Assembly: GCA_026874595.1 (NCBI GenBank)
Contig: CM049318.1
Location: 31,776,956-31,840,955 of the forward strand
Direction: 5' to 3'
Source of the DNA: Sipunculus nudus
Lineage: Eukaryota; Annelida; Sipuncula; Golfingiida; Sipunculidae
Length of the DNA: 64,000 nt
Part shown: piece after piece, positions 48,921 through 61,570 of the stretch
Numbering within the stretch: the first letter of the stretch is position 1
How the letters are laid out: the number at the start of each line of letters is the position of its first letter
Notes under the pieces: generated by a model
What the model was told of the DNA's origin: nothing
The model's input: the letters and a program-made list of their open reading frames with translations, nothing else
Databases searched by the model: none
Position numbers and translations under genes: made by a program

Positions 48921-49834
48921 TGTCACAGGCTTATTTTTGTATTCATTATTTTTTCATGTGCTTTAACCTGTTACCAGTATTATATATGCCTGGATGCACT
49001 TGTTTGTAGTGTACAGCTTACAGACTACCAGTTTTGTCCAGATGCACTACACCAGTGCCTGTTATTTAAATTCGAGAGGGAAACTTGTAGTTTTGCATTG
49101 TGTGTCAACCATGCATAACATGTAAATTAGTGAAAGGCATGCTGGGAGTAGGGTCAGCTGAGCTTACCAATTGCATTGGTGACAGTGTGCTGGCCAGCTT
49201 TACAGGTTATCAGATCAGATCCCTGTATGTTATTTGCAGGTATGTTCTCAGGTTTGTTTATTACCAGTCTTGCATGTGGTTATTTTCATATATAATTCTT
49301 TTTATAAGAAGGAAGTAAACTGTCATTTAAACTGACATATACAGTAAACTGAGATTTAAAGGAACTAACTTATTTGTTGTGGAATACTCACCTTGAAATT
49401 CCTATATTGTGAGGACTAGGTCATGTAGTCATGTCAGGCTTATTATTTGGCTCGGTCTTTTTTTAAAGCAACTGTTGCCACTGTATTACTTTAATATATG
49501 GATAATATTAACAATTATTTAAAGGAATTAACTTATTTGGTGTGGAATACTCACCTTGAAACTCCTATATTGTGAGGACTAAGTCATGTAGTTATTGTCA
49601 GGCTTAATAATTGGCTGGGACTTTTAAAGCCACTGTTGCCACTGAAATATTTTAATATATGAATAATATTGTGTTAGCCAATAGTATATAATAGAACCCA
49701 ATTGCATTGGTGACAGTGTGCTGGCCAGCTTTACAGGTTATCAGATCAGATCCCTGTATGTTATTTGCAGGTAAATAAAGGTTCCAGTATCTTCTAGTGC
49801 TTTTTGTGGTCTGTTACCAAAACACACTGCGACA
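48921..49834 (+). repeat. 3' LTR of the Ty3-type element (914 bp)
   Basis: Same length and sequence as the 5' LTR. The only difference I found is CTGTAATAT in the left copy versus CTGAAATAT in the right (near 49644). It is followed by a TA repeat matching the left flank. Confidence 0.97.
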
Positions 49835-52640
49835 TATATATATATATCCATATATATTGTTACAGAAAGGAATGCAAGGCAGTATGTAATACGTATATTA
49901 TTTTAACTTATCTATATTGTGCAAACGATCCGTTACTTGTAGTATCCATCAATTGGATTCAATAGAGATGCAACAAATCGTGTAAGCGAGGACTCGCCGT
50001 GAAAGCGTATTATATTAAAGAGTTGTAGCCAGTCTATCGGAAGGTTATACGTACCGGAAGGACAGGAGTAGTTATGCTATGCATCTGCTGTTGTCTGCCC
50101 GTCGCTATTGATTTGATGAGACCGGCAGGCCGTTATAACTCGGGGTAACAGTCTACTCTGGACTGAACAGGCATACAGGTAAGTTTCATAACATCTGTTG
50201 TGTGGTGTACGAGGCCTTATCTGCTAAGGTCCCCTTACCCTAAGTGTTTAACAAGTCGTTACCTGACAATGTAATTATTTACATTGATGGTTTATAACAA
50301 CGTTCAGTAACCACGCGTCTGCTGCTTAAAACAGGAGGTCGTTTGTGCAATTCTGCAATAAGTTTAGACTGGTCCCTTTTTATCAAAGGAATTCTCTCCA
50401 CCTTTGCCCTCAGTGTTCTCTGAAACCGCGTTACTTATGATACTGTGCCATATCTTATTTTAAAGGTTATTTTCCCCGCAGTGACATGGTCGATATGAGA
50501 ATAAATAATTCTTAATGTAAACATCAATTTGAGTGATTTCTTGCGCGCTTTCTGGCATGAGTGGAGAGTATACTGCAGCGTACAAGGCTTTACAATTAAA
50601 TCCAATGCCTTGCGGTTTCGTTCTCGGGGGTTGAGTCGGAATTAGTTATTATACGTTATGCAAAGAAATCTAAAAGAACAGAAATTTCTTCATATTTTTG
50701 TGAGGGATGCTTCAAAATTCCCTCATCACTTTACATATTTAAAATGTTTTTTATATAGCAGGGGACATCTAGGTCCGCCACTGGTTCCCGCAGTAACCTC
50801 ACCGATATGAAAATATATCATTTTAATGAACACATCATTTGGACTGATGAGTGGTTTCGGCAAAGATAGGAATGCCTATAATAACGGCCGCATGTTTACG
50901 TTAATCCCAAACACAAACGATGGCTTTCTCCTCTTCCTGCACTATATAAATTTTCAATCTTACGCCAATTCATCCAGATATTTTCAATACTGCAATTTAT
51001 ACATTACAACAATCAAATTTTGGACATCTGCATCTCTCTTGATCATATATTGACGATTTACACACCAACCAGTTCACAAAACTTCTCTTCGTATAACGTA
51101 TATGAAATCTCTTTTCATCTCACGCACAACATCCCTCACTTCGTCACTTCATCCGTACACTGTCCCACCCCCCACCCCCCCAACCACCACCAAAAAAGAC
51201 GTAAAACCCCTGGTTTATCGGGTATAACAGCAAGTTGTAAAATATTTTTTTCAAAACCGAATGCGTCTTAACGTGTCATTATGATATTCAATAATCTCAA
51301 ATTTATTATTATTATTATTATATTTTTCTATAATTATATTTCATTTTTGTTCTTTTTTTAATGAAACCTTTTGCAAGATTCCTGAGCACAAAGTATGAAT
51401 TTCCTTAACAAAACACTGTCCATATAAAAATTGTCATTCTTCTGAAGCACCTGTCCTCATGTTAAGCTGAAACTACTTGTATATATCTTCTTTGTTCAAT
51501 GACAAATCAGCATAAGTCATCCATCAACGAACGACTTTGACTTGTGATTTTATACCGTCATCCCTCTACCCCAACACTGAAAGAGTCCTTTAATGTTTGA
51601 ATCTAATATCTCAAATAATCAAAAGGTTTCATCTGGAAAATAGTGTTCGGACAGATGGAATATTTAAATACCATTTAATATTAAGTAAAAGACATTAGAG
51701 AAGTGCGTAGTATATAAAGAAATGGAGATGCTTGTAACTGGCAAAGCTATAAAATTCAGATGACAGGCTAAGAGCTCTCTACCTATGGCACACTTACATC
51801 TGTATCTCTGTACTTCAGCCAGCTACAAACAAACATCATCAAACCGTATTGTGAATAACCCTGGCCTGTGATATTTTCTCGAACTATATACAACTTGTAA
51901 AAATCCCTGATTTTTTTTTTTGGGGGGGGGGGGGGGTGCGGGGTGTGGCTTAAGCATTTTGTAAGATCCCTATTTCCTATTAGTCACTTCTTAAACTATG
52001 GAAACAATTGTGTCTCATATGAATCGGTAATTCATACACATTTAGTTCAAAGGTTATCTATTATTTTTTTTTCTCCATATTCTTTTTTTATAAATAAACC
52101 GTGCTTGCTCTAGCATGTTTCTTGTTTTTTTACATCTATATAATTAATACGCAGTTGGGTTAATCCTAAACCATAATTTGTCTACTTCCGCTCCGATTTG
52201 ACTTTCCAAATTATGCATACTTTTCTTGAAGGTTTTCTTTTGCGGGATATTTTTCCTAGCTATTAAGCTGCAAAATTAATGTTTTTTTTATATCGGGCAT
52301 TAGGTGTCGCTATTTCGTTTGTGTTTCAAGGTCCCCCAAGCATGTCACGCTTTTTCAGGAGGCGCATTCGGGATTTCTTCGCATTTCGAGCTCTCTGGCT
52401 TTTTCAGACATGGCTTGTCAAGAGCAATATGCGGTCAAGCGAGTCGCCTGTAATCCCTATTCACTCCCATATCCCTTATAATGCCTCTAGAGTTTAAAGT
52501 GCAAGCGCTGAACATATGTTCACATGAATCTGTTTTCAAAAGCGGGCGCTGTTCAGTTGACTGGACACGAGCAGCTGAGACCAGTAACATCTCCATGGTT
52601 TTATGGGTTTACAGGTGTGTTGATTTCTATACATTCATAA
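49835..52640. other. Non-coding stretch, nothing recognised
   Basis: No gene was recognised. It contains an ATT run (51301-51320), a C-rich tract near 51165-51190 and a poly-T/poly-G junction near 51910-51937. Short frames such as 52279-52497 have no identifiable domain. Confidence 0.4.
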
Positions 52641-53650
52641 TAGTGTAGGGGCATATGTAGCAAATTCGTCCTGAGTAAATTTTGTTTGTAAAAATGTGAC
52701 ACCCCATGCATTTTTGTTCTTCACCTTTCTATGAAGCCTTAAAAACATGGTGCCAATTTTTTTATTTAGTTTTGACATGTCTTTCAGCTTGTACTAAAAT
52801 AGTATTTAAAATTTTAAATTAATAAACTTTGACCGAAACATAAACAAAGTAAGCTTGGACAAGAGGATAGAAAAGGTTCTTTTTGGAATGTATTTACATA
52901 CTAAACACACAAACTTAGTTCTCTGACTAGTTTGGGATTGTCTAAAATTATTTTTTGGTTATATTAAATGTACCTATTCACACACCAAGTATATTTGATA
53001 AACATGTATAGTGTTAAATGCTTAATACACATAGCTTGATTTTTTTCTCCTTAAAATATGATGGTATCTGCTAATATTTCATAGTAAACCATTTGAGTAC
53101 TCCTGTACACAAGTTATGTTAGGTTTGCGAGATCAGTGGTACAAATGTAAACATAGCGCGCATGCCACCTTGCGGCCAAACTGCGCTACTTTACAAATCA
53201 AGATTTTCTCAAGCATCCCAATAGTGTATTTTTTTTTTATCTTCCATATCATTTCTCCTTGTTTGGGAGTTGTGCACGCGCAAGAACAGACGACCTCTAG
53301 TTATGGTCTTTTTATGGTACACAGACACACGTGGACTGTGTTTACTCACACACAGAACCATAACAATGAATGAAACAGGTGAATTGGTTATTGTAAGTCC
53401 GTGTACAGGGACGGTTTTGCCAAACTAATGAACAAATGGCATGAGATAATTTACATACTGTTGCAAATGTTTATGTACCTTTCCAGGTTTCTTCAGGGAA
53501 TAAGTGTTAATTTTTTTTCTAAAAGCAATGGTAATCTCTAGTCATTTAAGATATCCCATAAGGTAGCTCCCACCCGTGTAGTTTCTTAGACACTTAATTA
53601 AGGTAAAAATGAATGACACACACACACACGTGTGTGTGTAGAGAGAGAGA

Positions 53651-53720
53651 GTAAGAGTGACGCCTTCTAGATAGTAATATGTTTATTGATATTAGTCTAT
53701 CTAAAAGGCGTCACTCTTAC
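53651..53720. repeat. Near-perfect 70-nt hairpin
   Basis: The arm GTAAGAGTGACGCCTTCTAG and its extension (53651-53674) pair with 53697-53720, with one mismatch over 24 bp. Inside, TAATAT and ATATTA pair again around an 8-nt loop, with a two-base bulge. Immediately upstream are a (CA)n/(GT)n palindrome and a (GA)n run. Confidence 0.9.
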
Positions 53721-53778
53721 TCCAAACCTACACTTCCACTACAGACTAACACGGCTATACCACTAATCATTATACTTA

Positions 53779-53816
<38 letters not shown>

Positions 53817-53999
53817 TAATCTAATGGTTTACTGCAATTAGCAACTGCTAGAGTGCTCAATAGTCTGACATCAGAGCTATATAATCAATCAGACAGTGAT
53901 GAGTGCAGCACGTTGCACGAAACTACGTTGTAGTAAAAATGTCTGTCAAAATTTGATCCGTCTATTTGTATAATTACACACACACACATGTTTATATAA

Positions 54000-54045
<46 letters not shown>
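53779..54045. repeat. (TA)n and (TA)n-(GA)n microsatellites
   Basis: A TA run lies at 53779-53813. A second TA run at 53999-54020 leads into GA repeats (54021-54045, then degenerate to about 54107). The Ser/Leu-rich minus-strand ORF across it is an artefact. Confidence 0.9.
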
Positions 54046-56525
54046 GAAGAGAAAGCGAGCGAGAGGGTGAGAAGGAGAGAAGGAGAGAGACATAAAGAGA
54101 GAGAGATGTGATGCATTCATACACAATTGTATTTTCTAGCAAAATCATTTTAAATAAAATATTGTTTTACAAGACACGTTTTAATATTTAATTTTAACAT
54201 TTGCCAAATGAACGTACAAATAATGATTTAATTATTTCTACTTTTTAACAATTTATTATTTAGGTGAGATCATTCAGCAGTAAGTTGGACCAGCAGTAAG
54301 AAACACGAACTAAGCTCAGATTCTTTGAGACTTGGTTCCTTGAAAATTACTTGAACATGTGCCGTGTCAGAAAAGTTCAGTGTACTTAAAAGGTAATGTG
54401 TATGTGCTGTTAAAACAACCTTAATGCTGATTTCCTCCATACCGATCCCCATATTATAACCCAAACAAGTTTGTTATTGTTTTTATGGCCTTTATTAAAA
54501 TTACAATAACAAAAAGAAATGCAAAAACCATTAATTACATTCAAGGCATTTGTTTATTGTTTAAGGCACGTTTCATTTTGTTAGCTTGTGCAATAAATCA
54601 AAATTGTTCTTGATCACGATTTAAGGGGAAACGAGTTAAGCAGGTATAAATTGCTTTAGTTTTTGTCTGGAGTTATTTGGTATAAAATGATAAAAAACAT
54701 GGGCTCCAATCAAAGATGTACATTCCGCTGCTGCATCTGACATACCCTGCATTTAATGACATAACCAGTCAGATTTTATAAAATATAAGAATAGACTTTT
54801 CTTGATTCTTTATTTCATGGTTCGCATTATATATTGATAGTACAAGCTGGGTGCTACTCATTGTCTACAGATTACTATTTTCATTAAAAAAAAATAAATG
54901 TTGTACCAGTGATCTTGCTCCGACGGATGGAACAGCCTATGTAGCCACTGTGTCATCAAGTCATTTAAGGATAATGAAAAAGCGACAAGAATTCAATAAT
55001 AACCAGCATTTAACTTTACCATTGTTATATTTAAACTTTACCATTGGTTTTACCATAGTTTCTTTTAAGATTTGTCCGTTTTTTGTTATTGTGCTGGTAT
55101 AACCTGTATGCCTCGGTTTCATATTCCCATAAATGTATAAAAGAAATTGGCCCACCAAACAAAACAGATTAAATAATAGACCATGGGGGGGGGGGGGAAG
55201 GGTTAAAGATGGGATAGAAGAACAACTGTAAACACGTTCGATAACATTATGACTAATGATGACACTTTTTTGTTATGATTTGATATTTACTTCAAGTTTG
55301 TTTCCTTCAACAGGACTTTTCTAAAATTCTAAATTTTTAAGGTCCCTTTGTTTTGTTTTTCAAAACACTCATTCTACTGTAAATGTTGTAAATAAATGTC
55401 TGTAAATAACTGATGAAAATAACTACTCCACAGAAGGTATAATTGCTCCCAAATGATATGCTATTGCCCGCACAAAGCTGAGGTTATATGAACAATGTTA
55501 TTATTATTATTATTATTTTTATTAATATTTTGCTTCTTAACATGTACTCCATTTCACTGTGAATTGAGGACTAGGTAGAATTTCCTAAAACTTTGGGTTG
55601 GGTTAGTGAGGATCTGGCACTAAATCCAGTCAAAGTTGTCCTTTTTTCTGTTGTTTATTCTTCACACAATATGTAAAAAAATTTAGTCATCCGCCTTTAA
55701 ATTTTACCAATTAATTTTTGGATTATGACCAAAACATAAAAATACTCCATAGAATTCCATAGTAACCTTTAGATATACTTTTGATAAACTAACCCTAAGA
55801 GACGGGTTTCTATACGTTCACTATCAGCGAGCGGATAGTGATGTTGGTGATGTAATAATCGAACAATAGGATGACGCAATAACAAAATCATATCATATGG
55901 AAGAATAACAGGGCCATTTTCATATGTTATGTATAAATAAAGCAAATATTTAGTCACTGGTTAAAACCAAGGAAAGTGGAGCCATACTGTATACGATACA
56001 GGTTGCCTGAAATCAGCAAGTGGTCCGCCATATGTACATTGCACAAACTACCCAAGGATACCTTGTCTCTATATGATTTTTTTAATGAATTCATCAATGA
56101 AATTTTGAAGAACAATATACTAGTGGACAAACAACAGCTGATTAATTTTAATGATTAGTCTGACGGATCTTGATGCGGATCCATGTGGTGGCGGAGGTTT
56201 GCGCTTTACGGGTGCTCTCTAATATTGTAATAAACGTCTTAACGCAGTCTTTGAGTGTCTAGTTTAAGTTATTGTGATGTAATATATCTTACTAACCATT
56301 TTGAGGTGTTTTGTTGCTAAATATCTCTCTGTATGAAATATTTATATATAATGGTCCTCAATTTTTGCTCTAAATTTCAAATTTGACCTGAAAAAAAATG
56401 ACAAACCAACTATAGAAAAATTGGCACCATATTTTTTTGTAAAGTTTAGGGTCTAAGGATCACAAAATTGTAGGGTGTCCACTTTTTACAGGGAAAAATT
56501 ACTCGGTGACATATGCCCCCACACT

Positions 56526-58332
56526 ATAAGTATATATTTATGTTAACCATCGTTTAATAGTTCAGCCAATATATGGGTTATTTAAAAAAAAGTTCAAAAG
56601 AAGCCCTCTAACCTAAATACAATAGAGGGGAGGATACACACATCAGCCTTTTGGTCCTCAGTCTCCAGGGGCGTTAAAACATATGACCAGTAGATCTTTA
56701 AACTGATAGGGATTCCATCATCAAATACATGTAGATTCTTTGACCAGAGCCTACGAACCCCTGCCATAATCTCCTAATCGGGTATTCTTTCATATGTGCA
56801 CGTTTCATGTAAAATATTGTAATGCTTCAGTAACAAGGGTTTACCTTGCGAGTGGAAGAAACATATGCACACGAACGGGCGGCTTCTACATGGGGACAAA
56901 TCAGTTAAAGACAAACTTATACACTAGATGTGCATTGTGCAAGTCACAGTAATCGAACGTATACGATTTTTTTAGCGTACGGCTGCGTGTTGAAAAATTC
57001 TAACAAGGATCCCATACGGACTTGATATGCGCAGAAGTGTTTCCGTGCGAGTTGCGCATTCACATATTTTCATGAGCAGGTTTACGCACAATACGTACCT
57101 CATACGCATCTCTATCTTTTTGTATGCAGGCATGATACAGTACGTTGTCATGCAGGTCATAATTTATAAATACGCATGCACCGCATCGGTCCTGAATCGG
57201 TAGAGCCCGGCATGAGTACGCTATGTGTTCGTGGGGGATAAGCAGTTCGTACGCGATAATACGCTGACGTCTCGGTAAGCACCCTGTCAGCGTATGAGCC
57301 GTGTATATTGCACATATACATAGCGTATTTGCAGCGCAAATACAAGGGGAACTTAACGAACTCATAGCCAATGTCGACCGTTAGTCCCGCCATCAGGCAG
57401 GGCGTTGTACTTATATATGTAACTTATAAGAATCGCACAAATAGTGTATGTAACGTGTAATTGCCGTGGGCCTACAACCAGGGTATATTCCAGATTGGTA
57501 TAAGTACGATGACTTCTCTATAGACTCCAGAGCAGATCGAGGCCGAAATCAGCAAGACCATATGATCGCTGACCTCAAACACCAACATGCATAAAATTAT
57601 GACCTTGCAGCATTAGCGAAGAATATGATCTCGCCGACGAATCGCCTTTTAAACGGCGGGAATACGCACGGATTACGCATAGGTACGCCAATTGCATATG
57701 TCGTGTTGGTTCACAGTAGCTTTGCCCAGGGTATGTAACCATACATCATCGTGCGGGAAACCTAGCTAGCACGCTTTCGGCATGAGAACGCAGCCTAATT
57801 CAGGCGTACTCGGTAGGCCGCAATCCGCAACTCTACGTAGGACCGATGTGAAAGGGGCTTTATACGCTAGATGTGAGCAGCGCATAAGTCACAGTATTCA
57901 ATAATGTTCGAAATTATGAACGTACGGCTGCGTATTGAAAAATTTCTAAAGCGGAATTCATAAGGCCTTGATATAGGCAGATGTGTGACAAGGCCATAAA
58001 CCGCACTGACAATTATATATAATGGATAATGGACACGCACACAAACGTGTCCGCACCGCAAGTGGACACACAACTGAAGACTATCCTAAACTGACAAATA
58101 AAACATCATCTTTCCTTATGTCCTCTGTGCTTCAATTTATACATTTTATATTTCATATACTTTTACTCTGGATAGAGCATATGGTTTCTTTAGAATAATT
58201 TAGAATATCTATGATATTGTTTAGACTGGCCAAGTCCATTAATTAGTTATGACTTATTTGTTGCTTCTGACAGAGAAATCGAACGTTCTAATTATAGAAC
58301 ACAAATCCTATAGGACATTTAATGGAATATGG
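56526..58332. repeat. CpG-rich interval with a 130-bp direct repeat (56926-57050 and 57858-57985)
   Basis: Both copies run from TATACRCTAGATGTG through AAGTCACAGTA and the block GTACGGCTGCGT-TTGAAAAAT to a GAYATAGGCAG/GATATGCGCAG end, with several indels. The spacer is unusually rich in TACG/CGTA for this window and contains many small palindromes. No ORF was recognised. It could be two copies of a tandem unit of about 930 bp or the ends of an unidentified element. Confidence 0.5.
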
Positions 58333-58742
58333 AACCTATTGCACAGACTACTCGAAATGTTAAAAAATAACTGTTCTTTACCAATATTATTAAAAGATAA
58401 AAACAAGTCAAACAAAAATTATATGAATTCCTCGACCCGAGAAACCCAAGATACCACCAATTGTACAGTTTTGCATTGTAAAGTAATTTTCAAAATGGAG
58501 GATCGCGATCATCTTTGATTTTGTGATCTAACCTATTGCACAGACTACTCGAAATATTAAAAAATAACAACTTTTCTTTACCAATATTATTAAAAGGTAA
58601 ACACAAGTCAAACAAAAATTATGACATATAATATGAATTCCTCGACCCGAGAAACCCAAAATACCACAAACTGTACAGTTTTGCATTGAAAAGTAATTTT
58701 CAAAATGGAGGATCGCGATCATCTTTGATTTTTGTGATCTAA
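58333..58742. repeat. Tandem duplication of a ~200-bp unit
   Basis: The segment beginning AACCTATTGCACAGACTA at 58333 repeats at 58530. Each copy ends with GATCGCGATCATCTTTGATT and TGTGATCTAA. A few substitutions and small indels, including a 10-bp insertion, separate them. A poly-C tract follows (58745-58764). Confidence 0.92.
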
Positions 58743-58764
58743 GCCCCCCCAATCCCCCCCCCCC

Positions 58765-60209
58765 CATGTTCTTCGCCTTATGGAACGGTAGTAAATCGAC
58801 TTTAACTCGAGGGCTCAGATCTGGACCCAATTAGTTTGGTTCCCAGTTTAATTATGTAGTAGAATTACTTTGCGATGGCATTTACATTTTTACTAAGTAT
58901 ATTAAAAGGTTTATTTTTATCAAACCTGTTGACCTATGAGATAACCACAGTGTATTTGGCAAGGGTCTGCCACAGGGTTGGTTTTCTTCCGGAAGAAATT
59001 TATTTCTTCCGAGACATTGGAAGAAAGTGGCGGAAATGGATTAAAGTGGAATTTAGTGGACAGTAAGAGTAATAGTGTGATAAACAAAAATCAAAATAGA
59101 TATTTGAACTATTTTTACTTCTTTTGAATAAATTAAAACAATATGACTCTTGATCAGTGTACAGGAACAATGCTGTGATTAATCTAAATATTATTGTGTC
59201 AGTTATATTCTAACAGTATTGCCAAAATTGCAGCTGATAGATGTGTATAAGTATGTAGTGTTGCATAGTATGTGTTGACATGATAATTAACAAAAGATTC
59301 TTGGGTTAGAGGAAGTTTTCTGTATTTGTAACTAGTTCTTACCTAATTTTTGTCACTCAGCTTTATAACTTTTGTATGATAGAGAATTGCAGATTGTATT
59401 CCTACAATTTTCTCCTGTATCTTAACAGGCAAGTACATAGATGCCAAAATTAATGCAGTGCTGCATACTAAGACAATAATGTAGAATCTAAATAGTATAT
59501 ATCCTATGTTATATTATACTATGATTGATCAGTGATCACCAGTTGAACTTATATTTATCATTTATTTAAATTTAGGCATCTCAACCTGTAAGTTCTGTTG
59601 TTAAACACAGTGGAGTACAATTAGTACCTATCATTAATCTAAGTTACCACAAAGCATGCAATAGAAAAACATCAATTTTGTAGCCCTGCAAACACCTAGT
59701 CTATTCCTGAGGTTGTTGTGAATTATGCCAAAACTAGAAAATACCTAGAAAACAATGAGAAACCCTGTCTCTGTACGTGTGTATCTGCTGGGTAATAATC
59801 CATTATAACAAGGAGCAATTTGACTGTTTATATAGTGCATGAAACCCTGTTAATTATGACATGGCCTCCCCATACCCTGCCTCTCTGTGCAGTCAGGGGT
59901 AAATGGAGTGAAGCTGCACTTTTTTTATGTAATCATCTGGTAATCATTGCATGGTCCACTGGACTGAAACCTGTGTCCATTGATTTTGAATTATGTCACC
60001 TGAACTGACAAACTCAAAACTACAGAAGGCATGTTGTCTTACCAAATTAAATGAATAGTCATAGATTCAAAGATAACATGATATATTAATATATACTTTA
60101 TATTTGCAAATAAGATGTAACAGATTATGTTTAAGCAGGAAAAATGATGAAAATTTATTAGATTCATACGTAGGAGTAGGGGAGATAGGTGATATAGAAA
60201 ACTCTGAAT
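58765..60209. other. Non-coding stretch, nothing recognised
   Basis: AT-rich sequence with no recognisable exon. A short hairpin (GGAAGAAA with TTTCTTCC) lies near 58991-59010. Confidence 0.4.
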
Positions 60210-60570
60210 ATGAGTGAAGATGAGGTGAAAAAAGCCATAGAGATGGCTCACAGATCAGGTAAGAAGGGCACACAGCCACGGCATATCGTAGTGAGGTTGC
60301 ACAATAGATCACTAAAAATGAAATTATCGTAGGGAGCAAAACAAAACTGAAAAACGAAAGCGTTCGTATAGTCGAAGATTTAATATTGAAAGACCTGCTG
60401 TTAAAACAAAAGGCTAAACAGCAAATGGGTGTTGCCTATAACGACGGTGATCGAGTAAGGCTCTGGCGTGGACGGCTCTACGTCAGCGGCAAGCCAGTAC
60501 CCATTCAGGATCCTGCCCCTCGCTCGCTTCACCAGAGATCAGCAGCACAAAGCGACACAACAGCAGATTG
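60210..60570 (+). pseudogene. LINE ORF1 remnant (L1/Tx1-like), frameshifted
   Basis: The frame from 60210 (VKKAIEMAHRSGKK, then PRHIVVRLHNRSLK) ends at TAG near 60330. The continuation lies in another frame (60330-60570: KTKLKNESVRIVEDL, then AKQQMGVAYNDGDRV, then LWRGRLYVSGK). Order and motifs (an AHR-x-GK helix, an R-x-I-V-V-R-x strand, a basic helix, then a G-D-x-V and L-Y-V-x-G-K end) match the RNA-binding region and C-terminal domain of L1-type ORF1 proteins. It probably belongs to the same element as the ORF2 that starts 1 kb downstream. Confidence 0.6.
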
Positions 60571-61570
60571 ACGTCTGTTTTTCCATATCCCTTCCATAGG
60601 TTTGTAACGCATTCTATACCATGACGGAGCTGCCACGTGGTGTACGAACTGCGCATGCTCAGGAGGAGCCACTATTAGTGAAAAGCTTAAAAGACAGGCG
60701 GCGACACTTTTCGTTTATTTAGTGACAAGGCTGATAGGTGGCAGCACATCAAAGTTCAAGGACGTTACTAACCTTGGCAACTCGTAAACACGAGCGAAAA
60801 TGTGGGATGCTGACAATGACATGGTTTCTGAAGACTGGATTGTATAGTAAGACTCATCACGCAGTTAAAGTCATGTCGGGAACTTGTAAGTTTTTATTGT
60901 TATATGTAATTATGTATTCTTTGTTTTATGTTCATACAGTACGAGTTTATTAGCTTTAATTATTCCACTCAAGCTTGGATATTACCCTGGCCCTTCTGCA
61001 CGTACAATGTTTATAATTATATCAACATCAGTAAGAATAATATTAATAGCATGCAGTAACTCTTACTATCCCTACCACGGCAGTACCATACCTCTGACAT
61101 TATACATAGAATAACCAGAGGATCTGACGTACGATATTTCCTGACACTTACACAGTGTATAATTAACCACATGAGTGATCTGTTGATAATATATCATATT
61201 TTTAATTATGTCAGGATCTGTATTGTGTCACCTCAATTTCCACATGACAGTAATGGAACTAAATTTAACATGGCACACTTTACAAATTTATTCTATTGTT
61301 CTGACATAAGTGTTTATACTTTAATTGGAAGATGTACTTTATATCTTTAAGTTGAAATATTGTTTTCTCGTTGGGAGAACAAATGTTTCTTTGGTCAAAT
61401 AACCGTACCATTTTATGTATTTTCTGCCCATCAGGTGCCTATTTTGTATAGCATAAACAGTTATACCAGCTTATACTTTACGTCACATGTAAGTGTCATA
61501 CACAAATTAACTCTTCCTTATAGCTGTGAAGCCTACCTAATTTTTTTTTTCTTCTTTTGATATAATTATA
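60571..61570. other. Interval between LINE ORF1 remnant and ORF2
   Basis: One kilobase with no clear coding content. A short Arg/Lys-rich frame after 60600 might be part of a decayed ORF1 or the element's inter-ORF region. A pyrimidine-rich tract ends just before ATG 61571. Confidence 0.4.

Larger units (their letters stand above)
41306..49834 (+). mobile_element. Complete Ty3/Gypsy-type LTR retrotransposon, 8.5 kb
   Basis: The element is bounded by two 914-bp LTRs (TGTC...GACA ends) that differ at one base in my comparison. Order inside: PBS (42223), a 1-kb leader, gag (43231-44313), protease (44280-45257), then RT, RNase H and integrase (45158-48493), then a polypurine tract (48903-48920). 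RT-RNase H-integrase order assigns it to the Ty3/Gypsy group. There is no env frame between integrase and the right LTR. The flanking 4 bases are TATA on both sides, consistent with a target duplication but uninformative because the target is a TA repeat. The near-identical LTRs mean a very recent insertion. A TGA inside gag and the pro/RT frame break suggest that this copy does not make all its proteins alone. Confidence 0.95.
52643..56525. mobile_element. Possible 3.9-kb element with diverged terminal inverted repeats
   Basis: 52643-52790 and the reverse complement of about 56380-56525 share an end (GTGT-A/G-GGGGCATATGT). They also share internal blocks TGTAAAAA, GTG(G)ACACCC and ATGGTGCCAATTTTT in the same order, across about 140 bp. 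Both ends are flanked by TA, as Tc1/mariner-type elements would be. No transposase frame was found inside. It is either a non-autonomous element filled with later repeats, or two unrelated copies of one small repeat in opposite orientation. Confidence 0.4.
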
